DNA of 64,000 nt from Rhizobium sp. S152 (GCF_030380735.1 NZ_JAUDRZ010000026.1:248001-312000), one strand, 5' to 3'. Shown: positions 15,891 to 25,601, counted from the stretch's first letter. A program made the numbers and translations. The notes: a model not told the origin generated them from the letters alone.

Positions 15891-16739
15891 TCACTTCCCG
15901 CGGCTGTCTTGCGCCGGACTTGCGTCGGCGGCGTGGCCATCCTGCGGCACGATCGAGCGTGCGCGCTTGCCCTTGAAATAAGCCTGAACCCACGGATCAT
16001 CGTAGGCCAGCATGTCCTGGATCGTCCCTTCCACCATTACCCGCTTCTTCCCAAGCACGGCAATGCGGTCGCAGACGGAAAACAGGCTGTCGAGGTCGTG
16101 GGTCACCATGTAGACGGTAAGCCCAAGCGTGTCGCGCAGCCTGGCAATGAGTTCGTCGAATTCGGCAGCACCGATCGGATCGAGGCCGGAGGTCGGCTCG
16201 TCGAGGAACACGAGTTCCGGATCGAGCGCCAGCGCGCGCGCCAGTGCTGCGCGCTTGATCATGCCGCCGGAAAGTTCGGAAGGATATTTGTCTGCCGCAT
16301 CTGGCGCCAGGCCGACGAGGCGGATCTTCAGATGCGCCAATTCGTCCATGAGAGAAGGCGGCAGATCCAGATATTCGCGCATCGGAACCTGGATGTTTTC
16401 CTTCACCGTCAGCGACGAGAACAGCGCGCCTTGCTGGAACAACACGCCGAGCCGCATGTCGAGCGCGTTGCGCTGCGGTTCGTCCAGTTCGTCGAAGTCC
16501 TGGCCGAGGATCTTGATCTGCCCCGAGCGGCGCGGCAACAGCCGAAGCACGGTGCGCATCAGGACAGACTTGCCGGTGCCGGATGCGCCGACGAAGCCGA
16601 GGATTTCGCCGCGATAGATATCGAGGTTCAGGTTGTCGAGAACGATCTTCGAGCCGAAACCGACCGTGACGTCGCGCGCCGAGAGCACGATGTCGCGTTC
16701 CTTTTCTTGTCCGGTCTCTGTCGCCTGCTGTTCTTCCAC
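15891..16739 (-). CDS. mlaF: Lipid ABC transporter ATP-binding protein
   Basis: A 282-residue ABC ATPase of the MlaF/Ttg2A family that energises phospholipid transport through MlaE and MlaD. Walker A GASGTGKS is at residues 51-58. The signature LSGGM and Walker B LVFLDEPTSGLDP follow, and the D-loop and switch histidine (VTHD) are intact, so it should be active. The gene lies 9 bases downstream of mlaE and 9 bases upstream of mlaD on the minus strand. Confidence 0.95.
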   Translation of the reverse strand: MEEQQATETGQEKERDIVLSARDVTVGFGSKIVLDNLNLDIYRGEILGFVGASGTGKSVLMRTVLRLLPRRSGQIKILGQDFDELDEPQRNALDMRLGVLFQQGALFSSLTVKENIQVPMREYLDLPPSLMDELAHLKIRLVGLAPDAADKYPSELSGGMIKRAALARALALDPELVFLDEPTSGLDPIGAAEFDELIARLRDTLGLTVYMVTHDLDSLFSVCDRIAVLGKKRVMVEGTIQDMLAYDDPWVQAYFKGKRARSIVPQDGHAADASPAQDSRGK

Positions 16740-16748
16740 GTCCCGTCC

Positions 16749-17918
16749 CTAGAAATTGATCGCCGCATAGAACATGGCGAAAAGCCCGTCCATGAGGATG
16801 ACCACGAAGATCGCCTTCACCACCGAAGCCGTCACATGCTGGCCCAGCGACTCAGCGCTTCCGCCTACTTTTAAGCCCTCGACCGCCGCAACGATACCGA
16901 TAACCAGCGCCATGAACGGCGCCTTGATCATGCCCGACAGCACGGTCGAGAGCGTGATCGCCTCATGCAGGCGCGCCAGGAAGTTCGCGAACGTGATGCC
17001 GGAATAGCCCCATGCCACCACGGCGGCCCCGAACAGCGAGGCGAAGTTGGCGAGAACGGTCAACAACGGCAGCGCCACGGTGAGCGCCACCAGCCGCGGA
17101 AAGATCAGCACGCCAATCGGGTTGAGACCCATGACCTTCAGCGCGTCCACCTCCTCGCGCATCTTCATCGACCCGATCTCGGCCGTGATCGCACTACCCG
17201 AACGGCCGGCGATCATGATCGCCGTCAGGAGAACGCCGATTTCGCGGAGCTGAAGAATGCCGACGAGGTCGACGACAAACACCTCCGCGCCGAAATAGCG
17301 CAGCTGGAAGGCGCCCTGCTGCGCGATGATGGCGCCGATCAGGAACGACATCAGAAGGATGATCGGAACGGCGCGCACGCCCATGTGGTCGATCTGGTTT
17401 ACGATCGAGGCCGGCGACACGCCGCTACCGCGCCCAAACTTCATCTGCGCGCCGCGCACAGCCGAGCCGAGGATATACATGGCGGCCGAAAGATTGTTCC
17501 AGACGTCGTAGGTCATCTTGCCGACCGGCGCGAAAATGCGCTCGACGAGCGTCGTCTTCGGCTTCTGCTCAGGCTCCTGCTTGTCGGGCTCCTTCGAGAA
17601 CTCCTCGATCATCTCGTCGATGTGGGAGTTGCTGCCCTCGAAACGAACGCTGTGGCCGTTCTCCTCGACCTGCTTCTTGAAGCGGCAGAGCAGCCAGACC
17701 CCGGCCGTATCGATGTCGGTCACATCGGAGAGATCGAGTGTCACATCGCCCTTGGCGCCGGATGTCAGCTTCTCGAAGTCGCGCAGAACGAGATGGATGT
17801 TGGAACTGCGCCAGTTGCCCTCGAGATGCACACGCTGCCCCGCGCCATCGGTCTGGTCGTCCACATGCAGTGAGGCGGCGTTACGGGGTTCGGACTTCAA
17901 AACTCTTGTGTCTTTCAA
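16749..17918 (-). CDS. mlaE: MlaE permease with fused N-terminal STAS domain
   Basis: A 389-residue protein. Residues about 28-110 form a STAS domain (VTLDLSDVTDIDTAGVWLL is the diagnostic strand-helix). The rest, about 125-389, is an MlaE/YrbE permease with five to six membrane helices and the conserved ELGSM-like loop, here EIGSMKMREEVDAL. In E. coli the STAS subunit is the separate MlaB; here it is fused to the permease. First gene of the minus-strand mla operon, divergent from the epimerase gene at 18017. Confidence 0.94.
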   Translation of the reverse strand: MKDTRVLKSEPRNAASLHVDDQTDGAGQRVHLEGNWRSSNIHLVLRDFEKLTSGAKGDVTLDLSDVTDIDTAGVWLLCRFKKQVEENGHSVRFEGSNSHIDEMIEEFSKEPDKQEPEQKPKTTLVERIFAPVGKMTYDVWNNLSAAMYILGSAVRGAQMKFGRGSGVSPASIVNQIDHMGVRAVPIILLMSFLIGAIIAQQGAFQLRYFGAEVFVVDLVGILQLREIGVLLTAIMIAGRSGSAITAEIGSMKMREEVDALKVMGLNPIGVLIFPRLVALTVALPLLTVLANFASLFGAAVVAWGYSGITFANFLARLHEAITLSTVLSGMIKAPFMALVIGIVAAVEGLKVGGSAESLGQHVTASVVKAIFVVILMDGLFAMFYAAINF

Positions 17919-18016
17919 GGCTTACGGCGAAATTGCCGACTCGCGAACAAGAGTTCGCCGCTTGCCGGCAATATAACGAAGCCACACCAAATTTCCATGC
18001 GTGCAGGATTGCAAAT

Positions 18017-19000
18017 ATGCCACGGTCACTTGAAATTCATCCGGAATCCTTCCCGATCGCGGGGACTTTCACGATCTCGCGCGGTGCCAAGACCTCCGCC
18101 GACGTCATTACCTGCATCCTCAGCGATGGCGACCGAATCGGACGGGGCGAATGCGTGCCCTACGGCCGCTATGGCGAGACGATCGCCAGCGTCACCGCGC
18201 AGATCGAGGCGGCGCGCCCGCTGATCGAGGCAGGCATCTCCCGCCAGGAATTGCAGCAGGCGATGACGCCCGGCGCCGCGCGCAATGCCGTGGACTGCGC
18301 GCTGTGGGATCTCGAGGCGAAACAGCTGGGGACGACCGTGGCCCAGGGCATCGGCCTGCTTGCGCTACGCCCGCTCACCACCGCCTTCACCATCTCGCTT
18401 GGAGAGCCCGACGTCATGGCCGCCCAGGCTCGCGACAATTCGCACCGCGCGCTTCTGAAGGTCAAGGTCGGCACCGGTGACGACGAAAGCCGCATTCGCG
18501 CGGTGCGCGCCGCAGCGCCCGACGCGGCCATCATCCTCGACGCCAACGAGGGCTGGCCGGAGGAGACGCTGGCGCATCATCTGAAGATCGCCGCCGAACT
18601 TGGCATCGCCCTGGTCGAGCAGCCGCTGCCGGCCGGCAATGACGAACTGCTGGCCGAGATCGAGCGCCCGATCCTCGTCTGCGCCGACGAGAGCGTCCAT
18701 CACACCGGCGACCTCGCCAGCCTGCGCGACCGCTACGATGCCATCAACATCAAGCTCGACAAGACCGGCGGCCTGACCGAGGCGCTGGCGATGAAGCGCG
18801 AGGCGCAGAGGCTGGATTTCAGGATCATGCTCGGCTGCATGGTCGGCACGTCGCTTGCGATGGCACCCGCCGTGCTTCTCGCGCAGGACGCCGACTTCGT
18901 CGACCTCGACGGCCCGCTGCTGCTTGCAAGGGACCGCGACCCCGGCCTTCGCTACGAGGCCTCCCTTGTCTGGCCGCCAGAGACCACTCTCTGGGGCTGA
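18017..19000 (+). CDS. dgcA: Enolase-superfamily epimerase/racemase (DgcA-like)
   Basis: A 327-residue member of the mandelate racemase/muconate lactonizing subgroup, closest in style to dipeptide epimerases and N-acetyl-D-glutamate racemase DgcA. The catalytic KVKVG lysine, the metal ligands in ILDANEGW, EQPLP and CADES, and the second lysine in NIKLDKTGG are all present. The open frame extends to 17738, but those codons lie opposite mlaE and in the promoter region, so the ATG at 18017 is chosen. Substrate (Ala-Glu type dipeptide or N-acetyl-D-Glu) is not decided by sequence alone. The 3' end overlaps the convergent MFS gene by 49 bases. Confidence 0.82.
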   Translation: MPRSLEIHPESFPIAGTFTISRGAKTSADVITCILSDGDRIGRGECVPYGRYGETIASVTAQIEAARPLIEAGISRQELQQAMTPGAARNAVDCALWDLEAKQLGTTVAQGIGLLALRPLTTAFTISLGEPDVMAAQARDNSHRALLKVKVGTGDDESRIRAVRAAAPDAAIILDANEGWPEETLAHHLKIAAELGIALVEQPLPAGNDELLAEIERPILVCADESVHHTGDLASLRDRYDAINIKLDKTGGLTEALAMKREAQRLDFRIMLGCMVGTSLAMAPAVLLAQDADFVDLDGPLLLARDRDPGLRYEASLVWPPETTLWG

Positions 19001-20172
19001 AGGTAGAAGGCGTAGACGATCAGCCCGAGCCCCGCGAGTGCCACCAAGGCCATGACGTAGTAGCTCGCAAGACCGAGCCAGGCGTAGATATAGCCAGCGG
19101 CGATCGTCATTAGCCCCATGAACATGCCGTTATAGAAGAAATAGGCGCCCTGCGCCGAAGATTCCTGCGTCTCCTGCACCGAGGCGACGATCCGGCGCTG
19201 CACGCCGGTATGCACGAACGCGTAGCTGAACGAATGGAAGCATTGCAGCAGGAAGAAGCCGAGAAAGCCCCAGTGCATCGGAAACAGGATCCAGCGGCAG
19301 ACGCACATGGCGGCGCCGAAGCGGATCATCGTCCACGCATTCAGCCTCCGGCTGAGCTGCCGTGACAGAAAGAATACCGTCACTTCAGCCGCGACCCCGC
19401 CGCTCCAGAGCAGCGCTATTTCCGTGCCGCTGAAGCCGAGTTCGCGCCAGTAGATGGAAGCGAAAGCATAAAGGACGGCGTGGCTCGACTGCTGGATGGC
19501 AACGCCGATCAGCAGCGCCAGCAGATGCGGTTGCCGCAGCGAACTGCCGGTTGCCGCCGGAATATCGACCGGCGTGCCCCGCCGCCGCGTCGGCCCGATG
19601 CGCGGGCAGTAGAATGCCATCACCACAGTCATGACGAAGCCGAAGACCATCACCGGCAGCACCATCTCGCCGCCCCAGCGCCCAATCAGCTGGCCGCCGA
19701 CGAGCGTCGAGACGATGAAGGCGATGGAGCCCCAGACGCGCATCGAGCCATAGTCCAGGCCCCAGCGTCGCACGCCGGAGATGACGATCGATTCCACGAC
19801 AGGCACATAGGGCGCAAAGGTCGCGCCCTGGATCGTATAGACGATCAGCACCGGCCAGAAGGTCGTCGTCCAGTAAAGTGCGATCGCGGTCAGCAGCGAC
19901 AGCGCGCCGGAGAAGACCAGCACGTCCGCCCGCTCCTTCATCCGGTCCGCATACATCGCCACAACAGGCGCCACGAGCACGCGCACCACCATCGGCACGG
20001 CAAGGATGAGCCCGATCTCATGATCGCTGAATTTGTGGAGCGCGAGCCAGACGGGAAAGAACGGCAGGGCCACGCCGTTCACCAGCAGCGGCGCGCAATA
20101 GGAGAGCGCGCTGAGCAGCCGGAAACGCGGCGGCGCACCCTCACCCGACAAAGGAAGTTGAGCGGGAATCAT
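18952..20172 (-). CDS. MFS transporter (HcaT/MFS_1-like)
   Basis: A 406-residue major facilitator with about 12 membrane helices, of the MFS_1-like group that includes the 3-phenylpropionate transporter HcaT. Visible marks are the PFFPVWLA segment in helix 1, the cytoplasmic YADRMKER loop between helices 2 and 3, and the YGSMRVWGSIAF segment in helix 5 typical of this group. Substrate is unknown. Its last 49 bases overlap the end of the convergent epimerase gene. A product of the neighbouring epimerase could be its cargo, but that is only inference from position. Confidence 0.85.
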   Translation of the reverse strand: MIPAQLPLSGEGAPPRFRLLSALSYCAPLLVNGVALPFFPVWLALHKFSDHEIGLILAVPMVVRVLVAPVVAMYADRMKERADVLVFSGALSLLTAIALYWTTTFWPVLIVYTIQGATFAPYVPVVESIVISGVRRWGLDYGSMRVWGSIAFIVSTLVGGQLIGRWGGEMVLPVMVFGFVMTVVMAFYCPRIGPTRRRGTPVDIPAATGSSLRQPHLLALLIGVAIQQSSHAVLYAFASIYWRELGFSGTEIALLWSGGVAAEVTVFFLSRQLSRRLNAWTMIRFGAAMCVCRWILFPMHWGFLGFFLLQCFHSFSYAFVHTGVQRRIVASVQETQESSAQGAYFFYNGMFMGLMTIAAGYIYAWLGLASYYVMALVALAGLGLIVYAFYLQPQRVVSGGQTREAS

Positions 20173-20334
20173 GTGGAAGACCTGAAAGGAACTTGGTCCT
20201 GCCTAACACATGAAATCGAGGGCAGCCACGCCAATCGCGTGACCACCCAAAACGATTTAAAAAATAAATTGGGCCTGCTGCCCGGAGGCAACGGACTAAA
20301 TGTCTTCTAGAAAAGCTCGATGGCCGATTTCGCG

Positions 20335-21144
20335 TTACGCGGCGACCTGCGCCAGCGCCTTTTCGCGGTGTTCGATGGCGAGCGGGATCATCGGCAGGGC
20401 GTTCTCCGCGCCGCGCCATTCGATCAGCTCGAACGTGCCGTCCTGATGCTCGACGATCGCCGTGCAGCTTTCGACCCAGTCGCCGGTGTTGATGTAGCGG
20501 ATGCCGTCGATGTCTTCCATCACGGCATGGTGGATATGACCGCAGATCACCCCGTCAGCCTCGTGCTTGCGCGCTTCGTCGGCGACGACGCGCTGGAACT
20601 CACCGATGAAGTTCACCGCGTGCTTGACCTGCAGCTTGGCCCAGGCCGAGAACGACCAGTAGGGCATGCCGAGCTTGCGGCGAACCGCCGCCAGCGCCAC
20701 GTTGATCATGATCGCCATGTCGTAGGCCCAGTCGCCGAGGTAGGCGAGCAGGCGGGCGTTGCGGACCACGACGTCGAACTGGTCGCCGTGCAGCACCAGA
20801 TATTTCTTGCCGTCGGCCGCCTCGTGCATCATGCGATCGACCACCTCGATGCCGCCGAAATGCGTGCCGGGAAAGTCGCGGAGAAATTCGTCGTGGTTGC
20901 CGGGAATATAAACGACGCGCGTTCCCTTGCGGGCCTTGCGCAGCACCTTCTGGACGACGTCGTTGCAGACCTGCGGCCAGTACCAGCTGCGCTTCAGCCG
21001 CCAGCCGTCGATGATGTCGCCGACCAGAACGATCGTATCGGCATCGTGATACTTGAGGAAATCGAGGAGGAAGTCCGCCTTGGCGGCCTTCGAGCCGAGA
21101 TGTACATCGGAAATGAAGAGCGTACGGAAGTGCCGCGTATCCAT
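20335..21144 (-). CDS. Metallophosphoesterase, LpxH-like (UDP-2,3-diacylglucosamine pyrophosphatase family)
   Basis: A 269-residue calcineurin-type phosphoesterase. All metal-binding motifs are visible: SDVHLGS, VGDIIDGW, PGNHDE, LHGDQFD and GHIHH. These define the LpxH-like group, which hydrolyses UDP-2,3-diacylglucosamine in lipid A synthesis or related substrates. Start ATG 21144 has GAGAGGG five bases upstream; the upstream ATG at 21177 lacks one. It is divergent from the malic enzyme gene. Whether it is the genome's lipid A enzyme or a paralogue cannot be told here. Confidence 0.82.
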   Translation of the reverse strand: MDTRHFRTLFISDVHLGSKAAKADFLLDFLKYHDADTIVLVGDIIDGWRLKRSWYWPQVCNDVVQKVLRKARKGTRVVYIPGNHDEFLRDFPGTHFGGIEVVDRMMHEAADGKKYLVLHGDQFDVVVRNARLLAYLGDWAYDMAIMINVALAAVRRKLGMPYWSFSAWAKLQVKHAVNFIGEFQRVVADEARKHEADGVICGHIHHAVMEDIDGIRYINTGDWVESCTAIVEHQDGTFELIEWRGAENALPMIPLAIEHREKALAQVAA

Positions 21145-21397
21145 ATTATCCCTCTCAAGCATCATGCCATGTCCCACGGTTCATCTGCCCCTCCAAAACC
21201 AGAGTCGTGTTTCAGGAAGATGACATGCCCCTGAATCCATGGATTTTTGCGGTTTTTGGCCACGGCTTTGCCGGCCGCATCACATTTGCCCTCTTTTCGC
21301 AACTTCAGCCAAAATTCGGACTGTCTCGCTCTTCCGATTGATGTATTGAAGGCATTCCCAAAAACAAAAAAGCATGTGCGGCAGCCGGAGGCTTATG

Positions 21398-23710
21398 ATG
21401 GATCACAGCGACAAACCGAAGACGGAAACCAATGCGGCAGGCGGGAGCCTCGACGAACAGGCGCTGTTCTTCCACCGCTATCCCCGTCCCGGCAAGATCG
21501 AGATCCAGGCCACCAAGCCGCTCGGCAACCAGCGCGATCTGGCGCTTGCCTATTCGCCCGGCGTCGCCGCCCCCTGTCTCGCGATCCGCGACAATCCGGA
21601 AACGGCCGCCGACTACACCTCGCGCGCCAACCTGGTTGCCGTGATCTCGAACGGCACGGCCGTCCTCGGCCTCGGCAATATCGGCCCGCTCGCCTCCAAG
21701 CCGGTCATGGAAGGCAAGGCTGTTCTTTTCAAGAAGTTCGCCAATATCGACGTCTTCGACATCGAGGTCGATGCGACGACCGTCGACCAGATGGTCTCCA
21801 CCGTCGCCTCGCTGGAGCCGACCTTCGGCGGCATCAACCTCGAAGATATCAAGGCGCCGGAGTGTTTCGAGATCGAGCGGCAGCTGCGCGAGAAGATGAA
21901 GATCCCGGTCTTCCATGACGACCAGCACGGCACAGCCATCATCGTCGCCGCCGCGATCCTGAACGGTCTCGAGTTGGCCGGGAAGAAGATCGAGGACGTC
22001 AAGATCGTCGCCTCCGGTGCCGGCGCAGCCGCGCTCGCCTGCCTCAATCTGCTTGTCACCTTGGGCGCCCAGCGCGAAAACATCTGGGTCCACGACCTCG
22101 AAGGCCTCGTCTATGAAGGCCGCGTCGAGCTGATGGACGAATGGAAGAGCGTCTACGCCCAGAAGAGCGACACCCGTACGCTGGCTGAAAACATCGGCGG
22201 CGCCGACGTCTTTCTCGGCCTGTCGGCCGCGGGCGTCCTGAAGCCGGAACTGCTCGCGCAAATGGCCGAGAAGCCGCTGATCATGGCGCTCGCCAACCCG
22301 AACCCCGAAATCATGCCGGATCTCGCCCGCGCCGCACGCCCCGACGCGATGATCTGCACCGGCCGCTCGGACTTCCCGAACCAGGTCAACAACGTCCTCT
22401 GCTTCCCCTTCATCTTCCGTGGCGCACTCGATTGCGGTGCCGTAACGATCAATGAAGAGATGAAAATGGCCGCTGTGCGCGCCATCGCGTCGCTCGCCCG
22501 CGAAGAGCCGTCCGACGTCGCCGCCCGCGCCTATTCCGACGAAACGCCGGTCTTCGGCCCGAACTACCTCATCCCCTCGCCGTTCGATCCGCGCCTCATT
22601 CTGCGCATCGCGCCCGCCGTCGCCAAGGCTGCCGCCGAAAGCGGCGTGGCACTTCGCCCGATCACCGATTTCGACGCCTATCTCGACCAGCTGAACCGCT
22701 TCGTCTTCCGCTCCGGCTTCGTCATGAAGCCGATCTTCGCCGCCGCGAAGAATGCCGACAAGAAGCGGGTGATCTTCTCGGAAGGCGAAGACGAGCGCGT
22801 GCTGCGCGCCGCCCAGGTCCTTCTCGAGGAGGGCATCGCCAAGCCGATCCTGATCGGCCGTCCGCAGGTCATCGAGACGCGTCTGAAGCGCTACGGCTTG
22901 CGCATCCGTCCGCTATCCGATTTCGACGTCATTAATCCGGAAGACGATCCGCGTTTCCGCGACTATGTCGACCTCTATCTTTCGCTGGTCGGCCGCCGCG
23001 GCGTCATCCCGGAGGCCGCGCGAACCATCGTGCGTACCAACACGACGGTCATCGGCGCCCTGGCGCTGAAGCGCGGCGAAGCCGATGCGCTGATCTGCGG
23101 TCTCGAAGGGCGCTACGAGAAGCACCTGCGCGATGTCCGCCAGATCATCGGCAAACGTCCGAACGTCCGCGACTTCTCCGCGCTCAGCCTGCTGATCTCG
23201 CAGCGCGGCGCGACCTTCTTCACCGACACCTACGTGACCTTCAACCCGACCGCCGAGGAGGTGGCCGAGTCCACCGTTCTCGCCGCCGAGGAGATCAAGC
23301 GCTTCGGCATCACGCCGCGCGCCGGCCTCGTCTCGCACTCGAATTTCGGCTCGCGCGAATCCGAAAGCGCAACCAAGATGCGCGCCGCCCTGCAGCTCGT
23401 CCGCGAGACGGCGCCTGATCTCGAAGTCGACGGCGAAATGCACGGCGAAAGCGCGATCTCCACAGCGATCCGCAAGCGCGTCATGCCGGATACGACGCTG
23501 CATGACGAAGCCAACCTGCTGGTCTTCCCGAACCTCGACGCCGCCAACATCACGCTCGGTGTCGTCAAGTCGATGACGGACGGCCTGCATGTCGGCCCGA
23601 TCCTGCTCGGCGCGGCGATGCCTGCCCATATCCTGGCACCTTCGGTCACCTCGCGCGGCGTGGTCAATATGGCCGCACTTGCCGTCGTTGAGGCATCCCA
23701 GCCGGCCTGA
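21398..23710 (+). CDS. maeB: Malic enzyme fused to phosphotransacetylase-like domain
   Basis: A 770-residue MaeB-type malic enzyme that decarboxylates malate to pyruvate. N-terminal malic domain (YSPGVAAPC, then GTAVLGLGNIGPLASKPVMEGKA), the HDDQHGTA metal/catalytic region and a Rossmann NAD(P) domain fill about 1-430. A phosphotransacetylase-like domain fills about 440-770; in rhizobial enzymes it is regulatory and has no phosphotransacetylase activity. Rhizobia have an NAD form (Dme) and an NADP form (Tme); which one this is cannot be settled by eye. Start chosen for GGAGG six bases upstream of ATG 21398. Confidence 0.93.
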   Translation: MDHSDKPKTETNAAGGSLDEQALFFHRYPRPGKIEIQATKPLGNQRDLALAYSPGVAAPCLAIRDNPETAADYTSRANLVAVISNGTAVLGLGNIGPLASKPVMEGKAVLFKKFANIDVFDIEVDATTVDQMVSTVASLEPTFGGINLEDIKAPECFEIERQLREKMKIPVFHDDQHGTAIIVAAAILNGLELAGKKIEDVKIVASGAGAAALACLNLLVTLGAQRENIWVHDLEGLVYEGRVELMDEWKSVYAQKSDTRTLAENIGGADVFLGLSAAGVLKPELLAQMAEKPLIMALANPNPEIMPDLARAARPDAMICTGRSDFPNQVNNVLCFPFIFRGALDCGAVTINEEMKMAAVRAIASLAREEPSDVAARAYSDETPVFGPNYLIPSPFDPRLILRIAPAVAKAAAESGVALRPITDFDAYLDQLNRFVFRSGFVMKPIFAAAKNADKKRVIFSEGEDERVLRAAQVLLEEGIAKPILIGRPQVIETRLKRYGLRIRPLSDFDVINPEDDPRFRDYVDLYLSLVGRRGVIPEAARTIVRTNTTVIGALALKRGEADALICGLEGRYEKHLRDVRQIIGKRPNVRDFSALSLLISQRGATFFTDTYVTFNPTAEEVAESTVLAAEEIKRFGITPRAGLVSHSNFGSRESESATKMRAALQLVRETAPDLEVDGEMHGESAISTAIRKRVMPDTTLHDEANLLVFPNLDAANITLGVVKSMTDGLHVGPILLGAAMPAHILAPSVTSRGVVNMAALAVVEASQPA

Positions 23711-23836
23711 TTGGCCTAATCCGGGAAAATGCTCTAGGATTTCAGCGGCAGCTTGTTAAGAAAAACGAGCTAGTAGAAAGGGGCGGCAGCGGCCGCCCCC
23801 GACAACTCGGTATTTGCTCGCCTTTGGGACGATGCC

Positions 23837-24907
23837 TTGAAACGCTGGATACTCTCTTTCGCGCTCGGCCTTGCGCTTGCCACACCGCTTCACGCCCAGA
23901 CGGCGGAAATCTGCGGCGACCTGCGCGCGCGCATGGCCGATCTGCCTGAGATTATCGGTACCTCTCCGGAAATCCGCAAATTCGCCGGCGCGCTCGCCGA
24001 GCAGAACATCGAGCTTCGCAAGGTCCGCAGCGACCTCAGGCGCAACGGCTGCACCAGCGGCAGCATGGTCGTCATCGGCGGGGAGAATGCCGATTACTGT
24101 CAGGAACTCGGCCATGCCGAGACGCAGATGCTCGACAACATCCGCTATCTCCAAGACCAGCGTGACACGCTGCGCGCCCGGAGCGACGGCACCCGCGCCA
24201 GAAACGAGCTGATGGCAGCGCTCGATGCCAATGGCTGCAACGACCAGCGCTGGGCCATCGACCCGCAATATGAGCCTGCTCCCAGCATCGACGAACAGGC
24301 GACACGGGACAGCTTCATCTCTCCCGATGGCACCGACAATCGCCGCCTGTTCGGGTTCCCCGGCGGCGGCTCGCACGTCAACACCGTCTGCGTCCGCACC
24401 TGCGACGGCGGCTTCTTTCCGATCAGTTCGAACGCCACGTCGATGGACTTTTCCCGCGACGCCAGCACCTGTGCGCAGATGTGCCCCGGCGTTCAGACCG
24501 AACTCTTCTACCACGACGTATCGAGCACCGAGACCGCCAACATGACCTCGATCTCGACCGGCGCGCCCTACAGCGCCATGCCGAACGCCTTCGCCTATAA
24601 GGATCGCAAACCCGGCGAGAAGAGCAGTTGCACCTGCGATCTCACCGGCTATTACGAGCGCATGCGCAAGGGCCAGCAAATCAGCGAACCGCCGAAGCAG
24701 GGCTCCATCACCGTGATCGAGACCAAGAAGCCGGAGACGGAAGCCAAGCAGTCGGCACCGGCATCACAGGCACAGGTCCCCGATCGCCCCTACGACCCGG
24801 CGGCCAGCAAGGTGCGCCAGATCGGCCCGCAGTTCCTGGCCGGCGATCAGGGTACCATCGACCTCAGGAACCCCGCGACCCCGGGCCCTCAGCCGCAGCA
24901 GAACTGA
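23837..24907 (+). CDS. DUF2865 secreted protein
   Basis: A 356-residue protein with a signal peptide (MKRWILSFALGLALATPLHA). The conserved DUF2865 core is cysteine-rich: VCVRTCDGGFFPIS, then CAQMCPG and SSCTCDL, giving about six cysteines likely in disulfides. The C-terminus is Pro/Gln-rich. The family is restricted to Rhizobiales and relatives, and its function is unknown. A GC-rich palindrome (GGGGCGGC / GCCGCCCC) lies upstream at about 23779. The 3' end overlaps convergent bluB by 44 bases. Confidence 0.85.
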   Translation: MKRWILSFALGLALATPLHAQTAEICGDLRARMADLPEIIGTSPEIRKFAGALAEQNIELRKVRSDLRRNGCTSGSMVVIGGENADYCQELGHAETQMLDNIRYLQDQRDTLRARSDGTRARNELMAALDANGCNDQRWAIDPQYEPAPSIDEQATRDSFISPDGTDNRRLFGFPGGGSHVNTVCVRTCDGGFFPISSNATSMDFSRDASTCAQMCPGVQTELFYHDVSSTETANMTSISTGAPYSAMPNAFAYKDRKPGEKSSCTCDLTGYYERMRKGQQISEPPKQGSITVIETKKPETEAKQSAPASQAQVPDRPYDPAASKVRQIGPQFLAGDQGTIDLRNPATPGPQPQQN

Positions 24908-25601
24908 CGGGATCTCCAGCGGGCTCGCCCCAACGATCGGCGAAGACGAGCTCTTCCAGCGGCACCCGCTGGCGCCATCCCTTCACGGCAAGTTCCGGCT
25001 CCTGGTAAATCTGATCGACGTAGCCGACACACAGCCAGGCGACGATCTCGATCCTGTCGGGAACGCCAAGGATGCGCTTCAGATCCGTCTCATGAAAGAT
25101 GCTCACCCAGCCGACGCCGATCCCTTCGGCCCGCGCCGCCAGCCACAGGTTCTGCACTGCGCAGACCGTCGAGTAGGAATCCATTTTGGGATTGTGAGTT
25201 CTTCCCAGCACGACGTCGCCGCAACGCTCGGGATCTGAGGTCACGCAGATTCCCAGCGGCGCCGTCCTGATCCCCTCGAGCTTCAGCGAGCGATAGGCCT
25301 GCTGCCGCGCCCCGGAAAACATTTCTGCCGCTTCCGCATTGGCCCGGCTGAATGCCTCCCATACGGATTGACGTACCTGAGGACTGCGCACCACGATGAA
25401 ATTCCACGGCTGCATGAAGCCCACCGACGGCGCATGATGCGCGGCCTCCAGCAGCCGTCGCACCATGTCGTCATCGACCGCATCGGGAAGGAACTGAGAC
25501 CGCACGTCGCGTCTCGTCGAAATCGCCTTGTAGACCGCCTCGCGCTCTTCGGCAGAAAAGGCAGCGGCTCCCGCAAGAGAGCCGGAATCATCTGGTCGCA
25601 T
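24864..25601 (-). CDS. bluB: 5,6-dimethylbenzimidazole synthase
   Basis: BluB cannibalises FMNH2 with oxygen to make 5,6-dimethylbenzimidazole, the lower ligand of vitamin B12. This 245-residue flavin-destructase has the nitroreductase-like fold. STRRDVRSQF near the N-terminus binds FMN, and APSVGFMQPWNFIVV plus GVGWVSIF are typical of BluB. A cobalamin riboswitch precedes it on the same strand (about 25655-25815), which confirms the B12 link and implies repression when cobalamin is plentiful. It overlaps the DUF2865 gene end by 44 bases. Confidence 0.95.
   Translation of the reverse strand: MRPDDSGSLAGAAAFSAEEREAVYKAISTRRDVRSQFLPDAVDDDMVRRLLEAAHHAPSVGFMQPWNFIVVRSPQVRQSVWEAFSRANAEAAEMFSGARQQAYRSLKLEGIRTAPLGICVTSDPERCGDVVLGRTHNPKMDSYSTVCAVQNLWLAARAEGIGVGWVSIFHETDLKRILGVPDRIEIVAWLCVGYVDQIYQEPELAVKGWRQRVPLEELVFADRWGEPAGDPVSSAAAEGPGSRGS

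Noticed and set aside
23779..23799. GC-rich palindrome after the malic enzyme gene as a terminator
   Set aside because: It has a strong stem but no T tract on either strand.
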